A DNA stretch of 9,869 nucleotides from an uncultured Oscillibacter sp. (GCA_900542115.1 UQMC01000073.1:1-9869), one strand, 5' to 3'. Counted from the stretch's first letter, positions 1 to 7,420 are shown. Notes: generated by a model from the sequence alone, not told the origin. Program-made: numbers and translations.

Positions 1-5
1 AGCAA

Positions 6-47
6 AACAACGGCATACAGGTGTATAGACACCTGTATGCCGTTGTT
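6..47 (-). terminator. Perfect 19-bp hairpin, probable terminator of the minus-strand operon
   Basis: Bases 6-24 pair perfectly with 29-47 around a 4-base loop (25-28). Read on the minus strand, the stem ends in GTT and runs straight into TTTTGCT, giving a short U-tract. It is the second of two hairpins after the surface-protein stop codon. The outer stem is A/T and the inner part mixed, so it is a less classic terminator than those at 7421 and 9742. It could also serve an unseen gene to the left, because such a stem is symmetrical. Confidence 0.6.
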
Positions 48-58
48 ATAATTGGAGA

Positions 59-95
59 CCCGCCCGCGCTGTATGGAAAATACGGCACGGGCGGG
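59..95 (-). terminator. GC-rich hairpin just after the surface-protein stop
   Basis: Bases 59-73 pair with 81-95 with one A/C mismatch and one G-U pair; the loop is 74-80. The stem core is eight consecutive G/C pairs. It starts 6 bases beyond the stop codon on the minus strand. No T-run follows on the minus strand (TCTCCAATTA), so on its own it is a weak intrinsic terminator. It may act as an mRNA 3'-end stabiliser or work together with the hairpin at 6-47. Confidence 0.45.
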
Positions 96-101
96 CTTGC
101 T

Positions 102-3100
102 TTACTTGGGTAACGCTTCTTTATCGTGTTTGGCGGAGCGGGCATTGCGGAGCTTTTTCAGCAGGCGGTGCCGGGGCAGGCCCCGCTTTTTGCGGATCCG
201 GATCACCGCCAGCATTAGAGCCAAAAGGTTCAGAACTGCCAGCAAGACCCACAGCAGAGGACTGGCGGTCCGCTCCTGCACACAGAAGGTGACGGTTTCC
301 CGGTCGGAGGTGAACAGCAAATAGCTGCCGTCCACAGTACTGTCCTGCTTTTCCCAGCCGGTTTCCGTCTTGACCCAGAGATCATAGCGCTTGCCGGTGT
401 CCGGCAGACGGTAGTGGACGGTATAGGAAATTTCCAGCAGGTCGGGGTCCTCCACGGTTACAGTCACGGCCTCGCCGGAGCGGGTGACGTTTTTCTCGTC
501 CGTCCAGGTCACCGGCTCCGTGGTGTGGGAGACTGTTGCGTTGGAGCTGAAGCTGCCATCCACCAAAAGCTGGGGCAGACCATCGGCGGAGTCCGTCAGC
601 GCGGAGGTATAGGGCGTGTAAATGGCGTCCAGCGTCTGGCTGGCGGTAAGGCAGGTGTAGTCAATGTCCGGCCATGCGGCGGAGCAGCCCTTTTTCGCCG
701 GGATGTCCGGCAGACGGTCAAGAGCCCGGCCATACTGGAAGGGCACAACCTCTACGATCTGCCCGTCGGCGCGGAACGTCAGCTCTAACTGTGTGAAGGC
801 CTTGGGAACGTTTTCATCGGCGCAGAGGGTATCAAAGTCCACCGGCTCTGCCAATCCCGCGTAGCTGATACCGTCAATGCCGCCGGGAATCTCTCCGGCA
901 AAGCGGTTGCCGGAAACCGTAGCGTCATCGGATACGTCACCGGCGATGGCGCCAACATAGGCGTCGGCGGTGAGGGTGGTCAGGGCGCGGCAGTCCGTCA
1001 GCGTTTCGGCGTAGCCGGCGATGCCGCCCACGTAGTCTGCGGCGGAAACGCTGCACTTGGCCCAACTGTTGTCCACGCTGCCGTAGGAGCTGCCGGTGAT
1101 GCCGCCGGCATAGCTTCCGTCTGTACTGATGGCAGCGTAGCTTTCACAGGCGGTGACGCGGCCCAGCTCCGCAAGGCCCACAATGCCGCCGCTGTAGTCA
1201 TCCTTGCCGACAACAGCACCGTTGTTCACGCAGCCGGAGACCAGCGCACGGGCCTGATAGCGGAAATTTAGAGAGGAATCGCCCACCTTGGTGACATCAT
1301 CCTCTACGCTGAAATCCAGCTCCAGACCGATGGAGCCGAGGATGCCGCCGATATTGGTATTGCCGGTGACCGTGCCGCTGCTTTCGGAGCCGGAGACCCG
1401 GCCGTCATGCTGTTTTTCAAGGTCACAGGTGTCGGAGAGGTCCTGAAAGCGGTCCTTGATCTGATCCTCAAGGCTCTTGTCCCGGTCCGTCTCCCAGTCG
1501 GACTTTTCACTGCGGATCAGGTTGGTGATGGAGCGGAACTGGCTGTTGACCGCCTTCAGATCGCCGATGAGGGTATCGGCGGAATCATCGAGAAGGCGGT
1601 TCAAAGCGTCCCCGCTGTCCAGCAGAGCGTCCATGGCGTCATTCAGGGCGTCACCCTTGTCGGTGATGTCATCTCCAATCGGCTCAATTTTGATCTCCGG
1701 CATATCGGCCAGCTCATCAATCATATTTCGCAGACCCACGGTCACGTCCGTCAACCTGTCATTAACCCGAGTTGCAGCCTTGTTTACGAATTCCAACTGG
1801 TTCAATGCGTTCTTTACGGCACTGCTGAAGGACATCAGAGTGCCAAGTGCCTTACCGATGGAGACAAGGGCATTTGTCAGCGGCCCAATGGCACCGCCGA
1901 GGCCATCCAGAGAAGCCGCCAATTCCACCAGCGCGGCGGAAATTTCATCTGGGTCGCCGCGGTTGATGGCACTGATAACGTCTTTCATAGCACTGGTGAT
2001 GCCGGGGAGGGCACCGGCGATGGCGTCAGCGGCCTCCTTCAGGTCGCTCAGCGCGTTCTGAAAATCATCGGCTGCTGCGTCACCGACGCCGGAGGCTGTT
2101 ACCAGCTTTTGACGGACCAGTTCTAACTGTTCGATGAGCTTGTCCAACTCCTCCGTCAGTTGAACGGCATCGTCCATGATGTCATTTAACTGGTCCAGCG
2201 ACCACGAGATTCGGGCGGAGAGCTCATTGATCTGGTCGATATTGCCGTTGGCCCAATCCGTCATGGCGTCCGTCAGGTCCTTGGCGATGTCCTTGACCGT
2301 CCGGGTCTTGGCGGAGAGGTCATTCATCTGGTGATGGACGGAATCGGAAATACTGTCGGCATGGTTGGCGGTGCGGTCCATGATGTCCTGAAGGGAGTCC
2401 AACTGGGTCAGCAGCTTATCGAGGAAATCCTGACTGAAGGTCTTCAGCACCTCCGGCTCCAACTGGCCCACGATGCCGCCCACGTCCTTCCGGCCCGCCA
2501 CGGCGCCGGTGTTGGTGCAGCCATCCAGCCAGCCGCTGCTGCGGCCCGCCACGCCGCCGATGTTGTAGCCGATCTGGTCATAGCCCACGGTGCCGGTGTT
2601 GGCGCAGCTCTGCACCGTACCGTCGGACAGGCCCACCACGCCGCCGATGTCCGTATAGGCGGGAATATTATCCATGGAGTTGAGCTGGGCGAGGCCGGTG
2701 TAATCCGTTTTGGGGTTATCCTCAAGATCCTTGGTGTTGATGCTGCCGCTGTTTTCACAGCGGGTCATCGTGCCGTGATTTTCGCCCACCACGCCGCCGG
2801 CGGAGTGTTTACCGGTGACGCTGCCGGAGAAGCGGCTGCTTACCAGCTCACCGCCGGTTTCGTTGGTGCCGATGAGGCCGCCGATGCGGTTATCTCCGAT
2901 AATGGTGCCGAGGCCCGCGCAGTTCAGGACGCGCCCGGCATTGCTGCCGGCCAGCAGGCCCAGATCATTCTGCCGGTCGCTGGGGTGGATGGTGCCCGCC
3001 ACGGTGAGATCCTGCACGGTGGCGCCGCTTTGGATATAGCGGAACAGACCCCGCACATTGCCGCTGCCGCCCAGCTTCAGGCCGGAAATTTTGTGGCCGT

Positions 3101-3353
3101 TGCCCTGAAACGTCCCGCCGAAGGTGGGGATGGGGGTAAAGTCCGTCCTCTGAAGGTCCAGATCATTTTCCAAAATCACGGTCTTGCCCCGAGACCACGT
3201 ATCCAGCGTGCAGTTGCGGGAGAGGTCCATCAGGTCCTCCACGGTTTTAATGGTGATCGTATTTTCCGCCGCCAAAATACCGGGAACGGCCAGTGTGCAC
3301 ATCAGCACGGCGGCCATCAGGAGGGCGGTCAGCTTTTTCATGCAGGTTTTCAT
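102..3353 (-). CDS. Secreted, membrane-anchored GLUG-repeat protein with a large helical insertion
   Basis: The protein has 1083 residues. Residues 1-29 form a signal peptide (basic MKTCMKK start, hydrophobic core, cleavage likely after LAA). Residues about 35-298 form a beta-helix-like region with GLUG motifs at 158, 186, 237, 266 and 292 (GG-hydrophobic-hydrophobic-G followed by C-x-N-x-G). Residues about 300-648 are rich in D, L, A and heptad-like spacing, with no GLUG motif: a predicted long amphipathic helical domain. GLUG motifs resume at 669, 722, 750, 776 and 801. Residues about 850-1025 look beta-rich. A membrane segment at about 1032-1053 and a basic tail (RIRKKR) close the chain, so it should sit outside the cell, anchored at its C terminus. 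The start is fixed by AAGGAGG about 9 bases upstream. The ATG overlaps the transporter TGA by four bases, so translational coupling is likely. GLUG repeats are known from bacterial surface proteins and peptidases, but I see no catalytic motif. A role as partner or surface extension of the transporter is inference. Confidence 0.9.
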   Translation of the reverse strand: MKTCMKKLTALLMAAVLMCTLAVPGILAAENTITIKTVEDLMDLSRNCTLDTWSRGKTVILENDLDLQRTDFTPIPTFGGTFQGNGHKISGLKLGGSGNVRGLFRYIQSGATVQDLTVAGTIHPSDRQNDLGLLAGSNAGRVLNCAGLGTIIGDNRIGGLIGTNETGGELVSSRFSGSVTGKHSAGGVVGENHGTMTRCENSGSINTKDLEDNPKTDYTGLAQLNSMDNIPAYTDIGGVVGLSDGTVQSCANTGTVGYDQIGYNIGGVAGRSSGWLDGCTNTGAVAGRKDVGGIVGQLEPEVLKTFSQDFLDKLLTQLDSLQDIMDRTANHADSISDSVHHQMNDLSAKTRTVKDIAKDLTDAMTDWANGNIDQINELSARISWSLDQLNDIMDDAVQLTEELDKLIEQLELVRQKLVTASGVGDAAADDFQNALSDLKEAADAIAGALPGITSAMKDVISAINRGDPDEISAALVELAASLDGLGGAIGPLTNALVSIGKALGTLMSFSSAVKNALNQLEFVNKAATRVNDRLTDVTVGLRNMIDELADMPEIKIEPIGDDITDKGDALNDAMDALLDSGDALNRLLDDSADTLIGDLKAVNSQFRSITNLIRSEKSDWETDRDKSLEDQIKDRFQDLSDTCDLEKQHDGRVSGSESSGTVTGNTNIGGILGSIGLELDFSVEDDVTKVGDSSLNFRYQARALVSGCVNNGAVVGKDDYSGGIVGLAELGRVTACESYAAISTDGSYAGGITGSSYGSVDNSWAKCSVSAADYVGGIAGYAETLTDCRALTTLTADAYVGAIAGDVSDDATVSGNRFAGEIPGGIDGISYAGLAEPVDFDTLCADENVPKAFTQLELTFRADGQIVEVVPFQYGRALDRLPDIPAKKGCSAAWPDIDYTCLTASQTLDAIYTPYTSALTDSADGLPQLLVDGSFSSNATVSHTTEPVTWTDEKNVTRSGEAVTVTVEDPDLLEISYTVHYRLPDTGKRYDLWVKTETGWEKQDSTVDGSYLLFTSDRETVTFCVQERTASPLLWVLLAVLNLLALMLAVIRIRKKRGLPRHRLLKKLRNARSAKHDKEALPK

Positions 3354-5926
3354 TGTACGTCCCCTCCTTCCTCATGGGTATCCGGTGTAACGGCTGTCTC
3401 CGGCGGCTCCTGCGGCGAATCGCCGGAGGCCGCGCCCTCCGGTAATTTATCAAAGCTGCCGGAGGACATGATAGCGGAAATGTCGCCCTTGACAACGCCG
3501 TGAATCTCGGCGTCCACAAAGCCGGAGATGCGGCCGCGGACGCGGCCGTTGACAAACGTGGTGCCGCTGAGCCGCTGGGACACGATAGGCGCGGAGGGCA
3601 GGCTGACCTTGAAGCTGGTCTTTTCCACGATCTTATCGCCCAGCACCAAAATCTGCGGCAGCACGAACATGACAAGGAACATGGAGATGATCGTGCCCCG
3701 GCTGAGGCACTGGCCGATGCCGACAATGGAGGGCTCCGAGGTGATCTGCCCGATGAGGAAGCCCGCGGCAGAGAGGATGGAGCCGGAGGTCAGCACTGTG
3801 GGGAACGAGAGGTCCAGCGCCTTGATGAGAGCTTCACGGGGCGTCATCTGGCGCTTGAGGTCGGAGTACCATGTGGAAATAACGATAGCATAGTCGATAT
3901 TGGCGCCCATCTGAATAGAGGTAACAATGAGGTAGCTCATGAAGAAGATGTTGGTGTGCATCACCGTGGGGAAGGTGAAGTTGATCCAGATACTGCCCTG
4001 AATGACCAAAATCAGCAAAATGGGCAGGCCCACGGACATAAAGGTGAACACCAGCACCAAAATGACGAACACCACGGACAGGACACTAATCATCAGGTTA
4101 TCCCGGGCGAAGGACACGGACTGGTCATAGTCGCTGGTGGAGTTGCCGACAAGATATACATTGTCCTCGCCGTAGTAGGGGTCCACGATGCTGTGGAGCG
4201 TTTTCAGGAAGGCGAAGGTCTCGTCTCCCTCCTCCGGGAGATTCAGGTTCAGCACCATGCGGGTATAATTGGGGCCGAGCATCTGAGCCTGCGCGTCGGT
4301 GATCTGCTGATAGGCGTCATCGATGTCCTTTTCATCATCGTCATCCAGCGTCACATAGCCCTTTTCCTTTTCGTCATAGATAAAGAGAATCATATCCATG
4401 GCGGGGACGGTGTAGCTGTCGATACCGCCGACGATGGGGCCGTAGTTATCCTCGTGGTCGGCAGTGTAGGCGGCGTAGAGGATACAGGCCTCCTCGTAGG
4501 AAAGGCCCATCATCTCGGAGAACTGCCGGGGCGTCAGCTGGTCGGTGAGGCAGTAGCCGGGCTTGGCCTCCACATTTGAAAGGCCCATGGCGTAGTCCAC
4601 CTCGTCCAGTGCGGAGAGCTTCTGCAAAATGATTTTTTCACTGGCGGTGTCGCCCTTGGGGACCACGATGGCCATGATGTTCTGAGTGCCGAAGGTGTTT
4701 TCCACCCGGTCTGTAGCCGCCTGATGCTCATTGCGGCGAACGGTCATGACCGCATTGTCGCCGTACACATATGGACACTGGTTGGAGAGCACGAAGCCGC
4801 CGATGACGCAGACAATGAACACCGGCACGCCGACATGGCGCAGGGCGTAGACGAGCTTGCCCCAGCGGTCGATCTGAGGAATGAAATTCTTATGCCGTGT
4901 CCGCTCCATAGCCTTAGAGAACAGCATGAGCAGGCCCGGCATCAGCGTGAACACCGACAGCATACTCAGCAAAATGGCCTTAATGAGCACCAGACCCAAA
5001 TCAAAGCCGATGCGGAACTGCATGAACATCATGGCGGCCAGACCGGAAATGGTGGTCAGGCTGCTGGCGGAGATAGAGGGAATGGCGGCGCTGACGGCGA
5101 TGATGCAGGCCGTCCGGTCATCCGGGGCGTGTTCCCGCTCCTCCAGAAAGCGGTGAAGCAGGATGATGGAGTAGTCAATAGCCAGCGCCAACTGCAAAAC
5201 CACCGTCACGGAATCGGATACGAAGGAAATTTCGCCGAAGATGAAGTTGGTGCCCTTGTTCAGCAGGGCTGCCGCCACGAAGGTGATGAGCAGCACCGGC
5301 ACCTCGGCGTAGGAGCGGGAGGTCAGCAGCAGCACGGCAACGATGACGATGGCCGCCACCACAAGGATGATGCCCATTTCCTGATTCAGAGTATCGGACT
5401 TGGAATAACCCACATCCGTTGCGATATGGGTGTCATAGGGCTCTAAAAACGCCTCAAGGCGGGCAAGGGCGTCCTTGGAGGTCTGGTCATCATTCTCGCC
5501 ACGGAAGGTGACGGTGATGAGGGCGTCCGTCCCCTGTATGTAATCGTCAATGGTTTTGTTGGCGGCAGAGGGGAGGGTGGTATCGTCCGGGCTTTTGTCG
5601 GCGTCCCAGAAGTCAACGGCGGAAACGCCCTCGATGTCCTCAATCTGGTCGGCCAAATCGCGGGCGATATCATACGTGACGTTGGCCACCAGCACCCGGG
5701 CGGTGGCGTAGGTCTTCATCTCCTCGTCCATCAGCGTCAGGCCCCGGCGGGTCTCCGTGGTTTCCGGCAGATACTCCGTCAGGTCATTGCACACGCTGAC
5801 CCAGCTTTGGGTGATGAGACTGGCAATGATGGCAATGGCATAGAGAAAGAAGATGAGGTTTCGTTTATCGACGATAAATGTGGCTAATTTTTCAAAAAAA
5901 CTGCTTTTTTTCGGCTGGTCGCTCAT
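3350..5926 (-). CDS. MMPL/RND-family transporter with an unusual beta-patterned cytoplasmic tail
   Basis: The protein has 858 residues in two RND-like halves. Each half has one membrane segment, a large extracytoplasmic loop, then five more segments: TM1 about 24-41, loop 42-182, TM2-6 about 185-337, TM7 about 364-380, loop 385-605, TM8-12 about 611-765. The second loop carries an acidic run (DDDDEKDIDD, about 528-537). The MMPL proton-relay type motif is present in both halves: LAIDYSIILL (D251-Y252) and GANIDYAIVI (D678-Y679). Family members use the proton gradient to export lipids, peptides or other hydrophobic compounds; the substrate here cannot be read from sequence. Residues 786-820 alternate small and aliphatic residues like a short beta-helix. 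The last 35 residues are Pro/Glu/Asp-rich and look disordered. The start is supported by AAGGGG (5933-5938) six bases upstream. It is first in an operon with the GLUG protein and divergent from a tetR gene, the usual setting of a repressed export system. Confidence 0.93.
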   Translation of the reverse strand: MSDQPKKSSFFEKLATFIVDKRNLIFFLYAIAIIASLITQSWVSVCNDLTEYLPETTETRRGLTLMDEEMKTYATARVLVANVTYDIARDLADQIEDIEGVSAVDFWDADKSPDDTTLPSAANKTIDDYIQGTDALITVTFRGENDDQTSKDALARLEAFLEPYDTHIATDVGYSKSDTLNQEMGIILVVAAIVIVAVLLLTSRSYAEVPVLLITFVAAALLNKGTNFIFGEISFVSDSVTVVLQLALAIDYSIILLHRFLEEREHAPDDRTACIIAVSAAIPSISASSLTTISGLAAMMFMQFRIGFDLGLVLIKAILLSMLSVFTLMPGLLMLFSKAMERTRHKNFIPQIDRWGKLVYALRHVGVPVFIVCVIGGFVLSNQCPYVYGDNAVMTVRRNEHQAATDRVENTFGTQNIMAIVVPKGDTASEKIILQKLSALDEVDYAMGLSNVEAKPGYCLTDQLTPRQFSEMMGLSYEEACILYAAYTADHEDNYGPIVGGIDSYTVPAMDMILFIYDEKEKGYVTLDDDDEKDIDDAYQQITDAQAQMLGPNYTRMVLNLNLPEEGDETFAFLKTLHSIVDPYYGEDNVYLVGNSTSDYDQSVSFARDNLMISVLSVVFVILVLVFTFMSVGLPILLILVIQGSIWINFTFPTVMHTNIFFMSYLIVTSIQMGANIDYAIVISTWYSDLKRQMTPREALIKALDLSFPTVLTSGSILSAAGFLIGQITSEPSIVGIGQCLSRGTIISMFLVMFVLPQILVLGDKIVEKTSFKVSLPSAPIVSQRLSGTTFVNGRVRGRISGFVDAEIHGVVKGDISAIMSSGSFDKLPEGAASGDSPQEPPETAVTPDTHEEGGDVQ

Positions 5927-5941
5927 GGAATGCCCCTTTCA

Positions 5942-5963
5942 GCGGCGGAACCCGCTCCGCCGC
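5942..5963 (-). promoter_or_regulatory. GC hairpin abutting the transporter ribosome site
   Basis: Bases 5942-5949 (GCGGCGGA on the plus strand) pair perfectly with 5956-5963 around a 6-base loop. On the minus strand it lies in the transporter mRNA leader, ending three bases before the AAGGGG ribosome site (5933-5938). No T-run follows, so it is not a terminator. It may tune translation or stabilise the mRNA 5' end. Confidence 0.4.
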
Positions 5964-5989
5964 AAAAATACCAATACAAAATCAATATT

Positions 5990-6018
5990 ACTATATCCGC
6001 AAATCCGTCCAAGAGCAA
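5990..6018 (-). promoter_or_regulatory. Candidate promoter for the transporter operon
   Basis: On the minus strand TTGCTC (6013-6018) and TATAGT (5990-5995) are 17 bases apart, which would start transcription near 5983 and give a leader of about 57 bases. The -35 match is poor. An overlapping alternative is TTGGAC (6007-6012) with TAATAT (5985-5990) at 16 bases. Either would lie beside the inverted repeats at 6023-6052. Confidence 0.35.
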
Positions 6019-6022
6019 CAGT

Positions 6023-6052
6023 CAAATTTGGTCATTTGTCAGAATTATGACA
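6023..6052. promoter_or_regulatory. Two adjoining 16-bp inverted repeats, candidate TetR operators
   Basis: CAAAT-N6-ATTTG spans 6023-6038 and TGTCA-N6-TGACA spans 6037-6052. They share the same geometry, overlap by two bases, and sit between the divergent transporter and tetR genes. Paired half-sites of this size are typical of TetR-family operators. The regulator's actual binding sequence is not known from the window. Confidence 0.4.
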
Positions 6053-6100
6053 GCGGCCCGGTTTTTTGACGAAATATAAACAAACCGCCGGAAATGAACA

Positions 6101-6129
6101 GTGACAGCCTGTAAAAACTATGCTATACT
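6101..6129 (+). promoter_or_regulatory. Promoter of the tetR-kinase operon, extended -10
   Basis: GTGACA (6101-6106), a 17-base spacer and TATACT (6124-6129) match the sigma-A consensus at five of six bases in each box. A TG one base before the -10 box (6121-6122) makes it an extended -10 promoter. Transcription should start near 6136, leaving a leader of about 20 bases that is almost entirely the ribosome site. Confidence 0.7.
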
Positions 6130-6156
6130 CTTTAAAAATATGGGGGGGATGGCGCT

Positions 6157-6753
6157 ATGGGCAGACGGTACAAGGCGTTCGAGGTCACCCGGCAGGCCAT
6201 CTGCGGAGCTTTGAAGCAGCTCATGGCGCAAAAGCCGCTGGAGCGGATTACCGTGGCGGAGATCATGGACTCCTGCGGGATGCGGCGGCAGCACTTCTAT
6301 TATTACTTTACGGATATTTACGATCTGCTCCGCTGGGCCTTTGAGAATGAGGCGCTGGAGCTGGCGCGCTGCCAGGTGGACAGACAGGGCTGGCAAGAGG
6401 GCTTTTTGCGGCTGTTCCGCTATATTGCCGAAAACCGGGACATCTGCCTGTGCGCGCTGGATTCGCTGGGGCGCGAATATCTGAAGGGAATTTTTGGGGC
6501 GGACATCAAGAGCATCGTCCGCAGCGCTGTCAGGCAGATGGCGCTGGAAAACGGCTTTCCCGAGGATGCGGAGCGGGAGGAGCTGACAACCCGCTTTCTC
6601 ACCATTGCCGCCGGCGGTGTGCTGGAGGGCTGGCTGCGGGGCGAGCTGACGCAGACGCCGGAGGAACTGACCCGACAGGTCGATGAAATCGTACAGGATT
6701 ATATTCGCGGCGTGGCCCTTCGCTTGAAGGAGCCGGCCACAACACGGAGATAG
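6157..6753 (+). CDS. TetR/AcrR-family transcriptional regulator
   Basis: The protein has 198 residues, the usual TetR length. The N-terminal DNA-binding domain has its helix-turn-helix at about residues 32-51 (TVAEIMDSCGMRRQHFYYYF), with the family's typical aromatic run and following YDLLRWAF helix. The all-helical C-terminal ligand/dimer domain includes GGVLEGWLRGELTQTPEEL at about 153-171, typical of the TetR C-terminal type seen in Firmicute DhaS-like regulators. The start is preceded by a run of G (6142-6148) as ribosome site; two other nearby ATGs (6140, 6149) are out of frame. It is transcribed away from the transporter operon and shares its control region, so repression of that operon and of itself is the simplest inference. 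The inducer is unknown. A cytidylate-kinase-like gene follows after 21 bases. Confidence 0.9.
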   Translation: MGRRYKAFEVTRQAICGALKQLMAQKPLERITVAEIMDSCGMRRQHFYYYFTDIYDLLRWAFENEALELARCQVDRQGWQEGFLRLFRYIAENRDICLCALDSLGREYLKGIFGADIKSIVRSAVRQMALENGFPEDAEREELTTRFLTIAAGGVLEGWLRGELTQTPEELTRQVDEIVQDYIRGVALRLKEPATTRR

Positions 6754-6774
6754 AAATTAGGAGGGGCATTTTCT

Positions 6775-7392
6775 ATGGGAAATCATGTCATTGCGCTGGG
6801 CCGACAGTTCGGCAGCGGCGGACGGGAGATCGGACGGAAGCTGGGCGAGGCGCTGGGCTTTGCCTATTATGACCGGGAGCTGCTGACGCTGGCGGCAAAG
6901 CGGGCGGAGGTCCGAGAGGAGCTGCTTGCCGATAAGGACGAAAAGGCGGCGAATCCGTGGCTGTTCAAGGGCTTTTATGAGGGCGGTCCCAAGGTAAAGC
7001 AGGGCCAGTCCGCCGAGGACGTTTTGTACGATATGCAAAGCGAGATCATTTTGGAGCTGGCGGAGAAGGGGGACTGCATCATTGTGGGCCGCTGCGCGGA
7101 TCATGTGCTGGAGAGCAAACACGTGGACTGCCTGAGCCTCTTTATCTGCGCGCCGTTTGATTGGCGTGTCCATCACCGCATGGAGATCGAAAATGTGGAC
7201 GAAAAGACCGCCGCGGCGCTGGTGGAAAAAACGGACAAGCAGCGGGAGAAATACTACACCCACTATACCGCCCGCCCGTGGGGCCTGCCGGAAAATTATG
7301 ACCTTTGCATCAACAGCGCCCGCCTCGGCATTGACCGCACCGCGTCCCTGCTGGCGCAGCACTGCCGGGAGCTTTTCAATGACCTGCCCTGA
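6775..7392 (+). CDS. Cytidylate-kinase-like P-loop protein
   Basis: The protein has 205 residues. The N terminus carries a P-loop of the cytidylate-kinase-like family, GRQFGSGGREIG (about residues 9-20). It is followed by FAYYDRELL, a Walker-B-like IIVGRCADHVL (102-112), RVHHRM (131-136) and a lid-like TDKQREKYYTHYT (153-165). This layout fits the small cytidylate-kinase-like family common in Clostridia, which is distinct from the housekeeping CMP kinase Cmk. The true phosphate acceptor of this family is not established, so calling it a CMP kinase would be too strong. AGGAGG at 6760-6765 supports the start. It follows tetR by 21 bases, so the two are probably co-transcribed, and a terminator closes the unit at 7421. 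Confidence 0.85.
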   Translation: MGNHVIALGRQFGSGGREIGRKLGEALGFAYYDRELLTLAAKRAEVREELLADKDEKAANPWLFKGFYEGGPKVKQGQSAEDVLYDMQSEIILELAEKGDCIIVGRCADHVLESKHVDCLSLFICAPFDWRVHHRMEIENVDEKTAAALVEKTDKQREKYYTHYTARPWGLPENYDLCINSARLGIDRTASLLAQHCRELFNDLP

Positions 7393-7420
7393 GTGGGTAG
7401 GATATGTGATTTTAAATGGA

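Noticed and set aside
393..407. LPDTG in the surface protein (residues 983-987), matching the sortase LPXTG pattern
   Set aside because: A sorting signal is followed directly by a hydrophobic segment and a basic tail. Here 45 mostly polar residues separate it from the membrane segment, and it lies inside a beta-rich domain, so a chance match is more likely.
2501..2606. Near-identical DNA stretches about 87 bases apart, looking like a direct repeat
   Set aside because: They encode successive GLUG rungs (CTNTG and CANTG) in the same frame and are explained by protein repeats, not a separate DNA element.
3339..3341. An alternative start at Met5 of the surface protein
   Set aside because: The AAGGAGG site is correctly spaced for the first Met at 3353 and too far from Met5.
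2331..3503. A long plus-strand open frame of about 390 codons antisense to the surface-protein gene
   Set aside because: Its translation is a low-complexity Ala/Gly/His/Gln-rich chain with no domain, it has no good ribosome site, and the opposite strand encodes a clear repeat protein in the GC-rich codon pattern that creates such shadows.
3500..4579. A long plus-strand open frame of about 359 codons antisense to the transporter gene
   Set aside because: It is His/Gly/Glu-rich without recognisable domains, and it lies opposite well-formed transmembrane coding sequence; it is a shadow frame.
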